From Candidatus Hodarchaeota archaeon (GTDB lineage Archaea > Asgardarchaeota > Heimdallarchaeia > Hodarchaeales > YT1-039): a stretch of 8,885 nucleotides of DNA. Below are positions 1 through 4,422 of this stretch, in pieces; within the stretch, counting starts at the first letter, position 1; every line of letters begins with the position of its first letter. The stretch is taken from NCBI GenBank assembly GCA_016840025.1, contig JAEOTF010000028.1:1-8885 (forward strand). Reading direction: 5' to 3'. The notes under the pieces were generated by a model. It searched no databases, was not told the origin of the DNA, and saw only the letters and a list, made by a program, of their open reading frames with translations. The translations under genes were made by a program, and so were the position numbers.

Positions 1-247
1 AACTAATTATTGCTTTGCCAGCACCACTCCAAGAACCGGGTTGCCAGTTAGGAGGTTCCAATGCTACTCCTAAAAATCGAAGATTCTTGAAGATGTATTG
101 GGCTGGAATAACACCTTGCCAAAATGAATAGATCCTATTATTGAACAAATAACCACCTTATATAATGCAGTAAATTATTGATTCCGGTGAAATAAGTTCT
201 TTCCTATCATTCCATAATCCTCTGCCCTTCATGCATAGGCTAGTCAT
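1..247 (-). pseudogene. 5' part of an unrecognised gene with an in-frame TAA, cut by the left edge
   Basis: Reading the minus strand from an ATG at 245-247 (or a second in-frame ATG at 230-232), one frame is open to the window edge except for a single TAA at 158-160. Before the stop it contains GRGLWNDRKELISPESIIY; after it GGYLFNNRIYSFWQG, then LEPPNWQPGSWSGAGKAII. The tryptophan, glycine and proline content on both sides looks like conserved protein, so the stop probably interrupts one gene. The alternative is a shorter gene starting after the stop, for example at the TTG at 146-148. I do not recognise the family. The GAGK-type end has a faint flavour of beta-propeller glycosidases, which is only an impression. 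It is divergent from the UPF0280 gene. A sequencing error is possible. Confidence 0.4.
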
Positions 248-291
248 AATGGACCATTTAACCGGTCAATTTGTTTATGTACACTAAGAGT

Positions 292-315
292 TATGTAGTT
301 ATATTCAGCTACATA
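292..315. promoter_or_regulatory. 7-bp inverted repeat in the divergent promoter region
   Basis: TATGTAG at 292-298 is mirrored by CTACATA at 309-315 across a 10-base AT-rich spacer. It sits 37-60 bases upstream of the UPF0280 start. The spacer and right arm overlap AT-rich stretches (TTATATT, ACATATTTTA) that are the best TATA candidates for that gene. An operator that blocks basal factor binding is a reasonable inference. A repeat of this size can also occur by chance in AT-rich DNA. Confidence 0.25.
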
Positions 316-351
316 TTTTACTAGTATAGAACCTTTAAGGTTGATTGTCTG

Positions 352-1059
352 ATGGAAAAATCACTGTTCAAGCAGAGCTACGAGTTCAGAGAAACAAAGG
401 GCATAATTCTTTCAGAAAAGAAGCTAGCCATCAGAATAGCAGAAGAAACTCTTCAACGACATAGAGGACAGATAGAAGAATACATAGTACACAACCCCAT
501 TTTCCTCGATTCGATAAAACCAATCTACATAGATGATGGTCCTATAGCTATTAAGAAAATGAGTGAGGCATCTTTAATAGCTGGAGTAGGACCTATGGCT
601 GCTGTTGCTGGAGTAATAGCTGATCTAGCAGTAGATGCGATGATTGGAGCTGGTGCCAAAGTAGCTGTTGTAGAAGATGGCGGTGAAGCGAGTGCAATTT
701 CTCAAATTTCTATAGATATAGCTTTATCAGCTGGGAGCAATGTCTTATCTAAACAACTCGGATTTAGACTTGAAAATTTCCCGATTGGGGTTGCAACAAG
801 TTCGGGCAAATTCAGTCATGCATTGAGCTTCGGTGATGCAGATGCAGTTACAGTCTTCGCAAAAAACGCAGGACTGGCTGATGCTGTAGCAACATCAGTT
901 GGAAACGTTGTTAAAGGAAATGATATCAAAGAGGCAATAGAGGTCGGATTGCGAAAAGGTATGTCTATTCAAGGAGTCAAAGGTGTATTCATACTCTATG
1001 ATGACTTGGTAGGTCAAGCGGGTGAAATCCCAAAGATAATTAGTATATCTCAAACTTAG
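352..1059 (+). CDS. UPF0280 family protein (ApbE-related fold, COG2122)
   Basis: A 235-residue protein with the landmarks of UPF0280, a family related to ApbE flavin transferases whose biochemical role is not settled. In order: AGVGPMAAVAG at 77-87, EDGGE at 108-112, ATSSG at 148-152 followed by H156 and LSFGDADAV at 158-166, then LADAVATSVGN at 175-185. The length fits the family and there is no signal peptide or membrane segment, so it should be cytosolic. The ATG at 352 is preceded by AAGGTTGAT at 337-345, a fair Shine-Dalgarno at normal spacing. The family usually carries ENGGD where this protein has EDGGE, so the acidic/amide pair in the presumed cofactor loop is altered. It appears to be transcribed alone, with no same-strand neighbour nearby. 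The family call is firm; the function is unknown. Confidence 0.9.
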   Translation: MEKSLFKQSYEFRETKGIILSEKKLAIRIAEETLQRHRGQIEEYIVHNPIFLDSIKPIYIDDGPIAIKKMSEASLIAGVGPMAAVAGVIADLAVDAMIGAGAKVAVVEDGGEASAISQISIDIALSAGSNVLSKQLGFRLENFPIGVATSSGKFSHALSFGDADAVTVFAKNAGLADAVATSVGNVVKGNDIKEAIEVGLRKGMSIQGVKGVFILYDDLVGQAGEIPKIISISQT

Positions 1060-1104
1060 ATATATTAATAGAAAGTTTAGATTAAATACCACTACTTTTG
1101 CTTC

Positions 1105-1561
1105 TTAAAACAGTAAGACAGTCTTTCTAGTCTTCTTGAACAAAGAATCAAACAACAGCGCGCGCATATTTCTAACTATATTAAATTTGTCATATTGTTC
1201 AAACTCATTGATAATCCTTCTTACTTAAGAAGCTAAGAATATATCCTTTCATTATCAATTGAAAAATTTGCTTCTATGTTTCCAAAGATCTCGGAAACAA
1301 ACAGTTTAGGAATTTCTACTTTTTTATAGAAGATATTTATAGAATCATACTTCTATTTGACATCCAATTGGACCACTCTGCGGGGAATATGTTCACCCTC
1401 CAAAATTTTGCCCTAAATTAACTATTGCTTACGAATATAACTTCACACTCGAATATATCTCCAATAATTCCAAGAGCCCTTAATGCATCTGTTAATAAAG
1501 GAATACTGTTATTTTTGATTGTACGTCTATTAGGACCCAGTGTGCGCGATACAGTATTTAA
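1105..1561 (-). pseudogene. Probable decayed coding region between UPF0280 and the RAM gene
   Basis: This 515-base gap (1060-1574) has no intact gene. On the minus strand three open stretches in three different frames tile it almost without overlap. Positions 1418-1561 include LTDALRALGIIGDIFECEV. Positions 1233-1412 include GEHIPRRVVQLDVK, an in-frame TAG at 1353-1355, then VEIPKLFVSEIFGNIEANF. Positions 1105-1224 include EFEQYDKFNIVRNMRALLF. The translations look protein-like, and end-to-end tiling with gaps of only 5 and 8 bases is what a frameshifted pseudogene gives. I do not recognise the family. Chance ORFs of about 40 codons are not rare in such DNA, so this remains moderate. The remaining 1060-1104 holds only a T-rich stretch (1095-1106) that may end UPF0280 transcription. 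Confidence 0.38.
1277..1299. repeat. Hairpin-forming inverted repeat
   Basis: TGTTTCC at 1277-1283 pairs with GGAAACA at 1293-1299 around a 9-base loop that contains the palindrome AGATCT. A run of six T follows on the plus strand at 1320-1325. It lies more than 200 bases beyond UPF0280 and inside the decayed region, so it may be incidental. A second small repeat, CTTCTT/AAGAAG, occurs at 1217-1232. Confidence 0.25.
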
Positions 1562-1574
1562 TCAATTTAGTCCA

Positions 1575-1811
1575 TCATGATAATCTGGGAGGCATAACGA
1601 TGGAAATGCTTGTTCGAAGAACTCCTTTCAGTGATTGGAGATTTTTTACTATATGATTTAAATCACTTACCTTTTCGAATTCTACAAATGTGATTACATC
1701 ATATTGACCGGTAACAGCGCAAGACATCTTAAACCCCTCAAATCCTAAAGCACTTTCTGCGACTTTCCATAACTTGTCTCTCTCAGTTGTTATCAAAATG
1801 AAAGCTTTCAT
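1575..1811 (-). CDS. Stand-alone RAM domain protein (Lrp/AsnC ligand-binding domain)
   Basis: A 78-residue protein equal to the C-terminal effector-binding RAM domain of Lrp/AsnC regulators, without the helix-turn-helix domain. The diagnostic parts are AVTGQYDVITFVEF at 32-45 (the GxYD turn and following strand) and LKGVLRTSISIVM at 61-73. In this family the domain forms dimers and higher rings and binds amino acids or other small ligands. Stand-alone versions are common in archaea and are thought to sense ligands or modulate full-length Lrp proteins. The ATG start is supported by GAGAGGGGG ending 6 bases upstream and by a TATA box about 60 bases upstream. It is monocistronic as far as can be seen; the sequence just downstream is the decayed region, so a former partner gene may be lost. 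The ligand cannot be inferred. Confidence 0.9.
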   Translation of the reverse strand: MKAFILITTERDKLWKVAESALGFEGFKMSCAVTGQYDVITFVEFEKVSDLNHIVKNLQSLKGVLRTSISIVMPPRLS

Positions 1812-1817
1812 TATATT

Positions 1818-1826
1818 CCCCCTCTC
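1818..1826 (-). promoter_or_regulatory. Shine-Dalgarno site of the RAM gene
   Basis: The minus strand reads GAGAGGGGG six bases before the ATG at 1809-1811. The purine-rich GAGAGG part is complementary to the archaeal 16S 3' end and fixes this start. Confidence 0.65.
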
Positions 1827-1871
1827 TTAATAAATAATTGGGAACTGGACATAAAAGAGTGATGTCTATAG

Positions 1872-1884
1872 TTATATATATTAA
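1872..1884 (-). promoter_or_regulatory. TATA box of the RAM gene
   Basis: The minus strand reads TTAATATATATAA, close to the archaeal box A. Transcription would start about 25 bases on, near 1852, giving a leader of roughly 40 bases that contains the SD. The rest of the gap between the RAM gene and the helicase is AT-rich and holds no ORF I would call a gene. Confidence 0.5.
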
Positions 1885-2030
1885 TCTGTTATTTCTCAAA
1901 AGTATCAAGTTTCATTTTTTTAGGGATCTTGTTCAAATCTTTTAATAGTAAATTTGAGACCTTGGATTATTCTTATCTAAATATGTTTGTCAATAGAATA
2001 TACCTCATACTATACTCGTAATTTTATCAA

Positions 2031-2040
2031 GAAAAAAGTT
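2031..2040 (-). terminator. T-run terminator after the helicase gene
   Basis: The minus strand reads AACTTTTTTC about 15 bases past the helicase stop codon. An uninterrupted T run just after a stop is the usual archaeal intrinsic termination signal. No strong stem precedes it, and archaea do not need one. Confidence 0.45.
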
Positions 2041-2054
2041 TGTTAATGCTGAAA

Positions 2055-3659
2055 CTAGAAATAGCTAATTATAGTCTTCTGGTTTTTTCCCAATATTTTC
2101 AGGGGTTCACTCTTCATATCTTGGGTAAAACCATAGACACTTTCAACTTTTTTCTTAACATTCAACAACTTATTTTTTTCATGAGTTAAGTTACTTATTA
2201 AAGCAATAGTTTTGGCGATCTTTTTATTGCCGGGTTGACGCAATATTCGACCAAACCTTTGAATCCACTTTCTCGGGTTACTTGGTGGATCTATCCATAT
2301 TTCGAGATCAGCCGTTGGAATATCTAATCCCTCCTCTCCTATGCTCGTGCAGACAAGAATTCTTGCATTTCTTCTAAATTGGAGGAGTGCTGATGCTTGT
2401 TGATCCATTGACATATTTCCCTTTCCAACTAAGCAAGATACCTCTTCTAAGGGAATAGTCTCTTGAAGTTTGCTGCTTAGCTGTTTTGCAGCTTCTACCG
2501 ACTCAACATAGGTTATTGATTTATTATAGACTTCAAACTTCAGTAATCTGATTGCAGCATAAATCTTGTGATTATCACATTCTTCAAGAGCTTCTTGAAA
2601 AGCATGATGAATAGTATCTCCTTTTAGACTAATCCTCTTGTTATTCAGATCCCTAAATTTCCAAGTGCCATAAGTCTTAACACTACTAGCTCCGTCTTCA
2701 ACCAATCTAATTCGAAGCATTCTTATTGCTAGCAATGCTCTGCAGAGTGGATGTCGGGTGCAATTCCTCGGGTGATATATGCCATACATTTTCTTGATAC
2801 GGAAATTATAAGATTGTACTAGCTCTCCAAGCGCATGATAGACACTCAGCAGTTTCTTTGGGGTATTAATTGTTTTGATTACTAAAAGCCTCGCAGGTAC
2901 ATGTTCCTTTATACCCGGCTCATTAATACCAAAAACTCTAATCTCTTTAAACACTTCCTTCAGCTCTCGTAACCGCTTGGTTGAATGAAGTTGAGGTGTA
3001 GCGCTTAAAGCAAGAATGTCCACTTTGCACGCTCGAGCAGCAAGGAGTATAGAGTAGCCCTCCGTTTGTCCAATGTAACGTTGACACTCATCAGCTACTA
3101 CAGTATCGAAAGGGAATTCCTTAATTGGGTTTGAGAGATAGTTTATCGGATAGCCAGAGTTCTTTATCTTTTTGATCCATGATTCATACTGAACCAGATT
3201 GTCATTATAGAATGTCTGGGGAGTTGCTACAACAAAGGCATTGTTCCACACTTTCAATCTCTTTCGTTTTTCAGGAGGAATTCCGCCTGATATAAAAAAG
3301 GCTTCTACTCCCAATTTTTCTCTCACAAAAAGCGTCTGTTGAACACCAAGTGGAATAGAAGGAACCAAAAACAGGACTCTTATAGGTCCTTTCTTAGATT
3401 CCTCAAAGAGCTTAGCACCCGCTAAATAAGTTTTCCCTAATCCTGTTGGCAATCCCAATATTAGTGTTGATTGTCCTATGTCGAGGAGTATCTTCCTCTG
3501 AAATGACCATAGTGAAAAACCAAGCCTAGAGATTTTTATCCTTTCCCTTTCAAGTGTTAAGTTTTGTGGAGTTAAATTCGATGTAACAACACTAATCGAG
3601 TAGGGACCTTCATTCAAATAATTTAGATATTCTTCCCATTTGTGCAAATCACAGATCAA
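2055..3659 (-). CDS. Hef/FANCM-like SF2 DNA helicase, no nuclease domain, C-terminal PIP box
   Basis: A 534-residue superfamily 2 helicase. Visible motifs: FQRKILLDI at 53-61 before motif I; GLPTGLGKT (69-77, Walker A, same wording as in Hef); VLFLVPSIPLGVQQ (Ia, 95-108); VVATPQTFYND (143-153); DECQ (II, 190-193); LSATP (III, 218-222); KSITYVES (IV, 380-387); CTSIGEEGLDIP (V, 437-448); IQRFGRILR (VI, 466-474). A helical insert of about 130 residues separates the RecA lobes, as in Hef, and carries NCTRHPLC (299-306). Hef remodels branched DNA at stalled forks, and full euryarchaeal Hef is fused to an XPF nuclease; that half is absent here. The last eight residues, QKTIISYF, match the PCNA-interacting peptide. 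The start is a TTG at 3657-3659; no upstream in-frame start exists before a stop and no good SD is seen, so translation may be leaderless. DECQ differs from the family's DEAH, so another SF2 subfamily is possible. Confidence 0.85.
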   Translation of the reverse strand: MICDLHKWEEYLNYLNEGPYSISVVTSNLTPQNLTLERERIKISRLGFSLWSFQRKILLDIGQSTLILGLPTGLGKTYLAGAKLFEESKKGPIRVLFLVPSIPLGVQQTLFVREKLGVEAFFISGGIPPEKRKRLKVWNNAFVVATPQTFYNDNLVQYESWIKKIKNSGYPINYLSNPIKEFPFDTVVADECQRYIGQTEGYSILLAARACKVDILALSATPQLHSTKRLRELKEVFKEIRVFGINEPGIKEHVPARLLVIKTINTPKKLLSVYHALGELVQSYNFRIKKMYGIYHPRNCTRHPLCRALLAIRMLRIRLVEDGASSVKTYGTWKFRDLNNKRISLKGDTIHHAFQEALEECDNHKIYAAIRLLKFEVYNKSITYVESVEAAKQLSSKLQETIPLEEVSCLVGKGNMSMDQQASALLQFRRNARILVCTSIGEEGLDIPTADLEIWIDPPSNPRKWIQRFGRILRQPGNKKIAKTIALISNLTHEKNKLLNVKKKVESVYGFTQDMKSEPLKILGKNQKTIISYF

Positions 3660-3964
3660 CTCATTCTTTACAAGAGTTTATAGAATATTTTATTCAGATG
3701 ATATGACACCTCTAAATATAGTTCAGTCTTCAGTCAATGTAGGCTCTAATAAACACTAACTCAGAATCTTTAGTATCTCTTCTCATAAATACTTTAATTG
3801 GAATCGATAGCTTTTTCTTTCGGAAGTCCCTGCTTTTATATCTCTTTTTACAATAGATGTGCAATCTTCACTAGAGTATTTAGGGAGTATTCCTTCATTT
3901 CAGTCTATCAATTAACTTACTTTTTTTTCATTTTCGATTTAATAACTAATCTACAGTAGAATAG
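3660..3964. other. AT-rich intergenic stretch without a recognisable gene
   Basis: All six frames are broken by frequent stops. It must contain the helicase promoter: on the minus strand AATAAAATATTC (3683-3694) and CTATAAAC (3674-3681) are TATA-like, at distances that would put transcription start very near the TTG start codon. TTTTATATC at 3834-3842 is TATA-like on the plus strand but has no gene start at the right distance. No repeat array, tRNA or other RNA gene was seen. Confidence 0.4.
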
Positions 3965-3991
3965 TTGATTGTTTCATTCAAATTAGTTCTT

Positions 3992-4234
3992 ATGATTGTC
4001 TTCAGACTTAAAGAAAGTGTTGATTTGGTTTATCTCTGTTATGCAAGGCGATACCCAAATTATTTGTGTGTGCTGGGAAATAAGGTCTCGAAATTAGCAG
4101 ACTCAACTTTTTTAAAAGATTATAGGCTGCTCTTTGCTTATTCTTTACGAGATTCACATATTATGTATCGGGTGATTAATAGAAGGAAGGTTAACAGAAG
4201 GAAATTAAATTATGTTGGAAGACTGATCAAATGA
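3992..4234 (+). CDS. Orphan ORF of 80 codons ahead of the Rad50-like stub
   Basis: The frame is open from a TTG at 3965; the ATG at 3992 gives 80 residues rich in Tyr, Arg and Lys. I do not recognise it. It contains YPNYLCVLGNKVSK, which faintly recalls the VLGNHD metal motif of calcineurin-like phosphoesterases, but no aspartate motifs precede it, so I do not assign that family. Near its end the peptide repeats NRRKV/NRRKL, from an imperfect 15-base tandem repeat at 4178-4207. Its stop codon overlaps the start of the next frame as ATGA, a classic coupling arrangement, and the next frame begins like Rad50. It could be the worn remains of the partner gene of that ATPase, or a chance ORF. Confidence 0.25.
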   Translation: MIVFRLKESVDLVYLCYARRYPNYLCVLGNKVSKLADSTFLKDYRLLFAYSLRDSHIMYRVINRRKVNRRKLNYVGRLIK

Positions 4235-4362
4235 TTGAAAGACTTGTAATCAACGACTTCAAAAGTCATCAAAATTCCATAATTAATCTTAATTCTGGAC
4301 TAAATGTTTTCTTGGGTGAGGTCGGAGCAGCAAAAACCAGCAAATCATGGTATTTTTTATAG
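4231..4362 (+). pseudogene. Truncated N-terminus of a second Rad50/SMC-type ATPase
   Basis: From the ATG at 4231 the frame reads MIERLVINDFKSHQ, then GLNVFLGEVGAAKTS, and stops after 43 codons. This is the opening of Rad50/SbcC-type ATPases: first strand, FxSH, then Walker A. Aligned with the intact Rad50 of this window about 15 of 37 positions agree, so it is a diverged paralogue and not a recent copy. The P-loop should be GxxGxGKT/S; here the last glycine is alanine, one base change (GGA to GCA). After KTS the homology ends, and a shifted frame (4344-4427) stays open and begins IMVFFIEQIG, which may continue the helix after the P-loop. The remaining several hundred residues are gone; the end of rad50 lies just beyond on the other strand. 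GGAAGA at 4217-4222 could be its SD. Confidence 0.65.
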
Positions 4363-4422
4363 AACAAATTGGGTGTTTTAGAACTTTCACATCATCCGTT
4401 TTCTATGAGCTCTCGCTAATTA

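Noticed and set aside
895..1092. Minus-strand ORF of 65 codons over the end of UPF0280
   Set aside because: It overlaps the conserved LADAVATSVGN end of a firm gene and looks like a shadow frame.
1353..1355. In-frame TAG read as pyrrolysine
   Set aside because: The flanking sequence also needs frameshifts to be coding, and nothing in the window points to methylamine metabolism or Pyl genes; a decayed gene explains it better.
3848..3871. Minus-strand peptide VKIAHLL resembling the Mre11 start (VRIAHLAD)
   Set aside because: Only six residues match, a stop follows at once, the metal motif is absent and the orientation is opposite to the Rad50-like stub; chance is the simplest reading.
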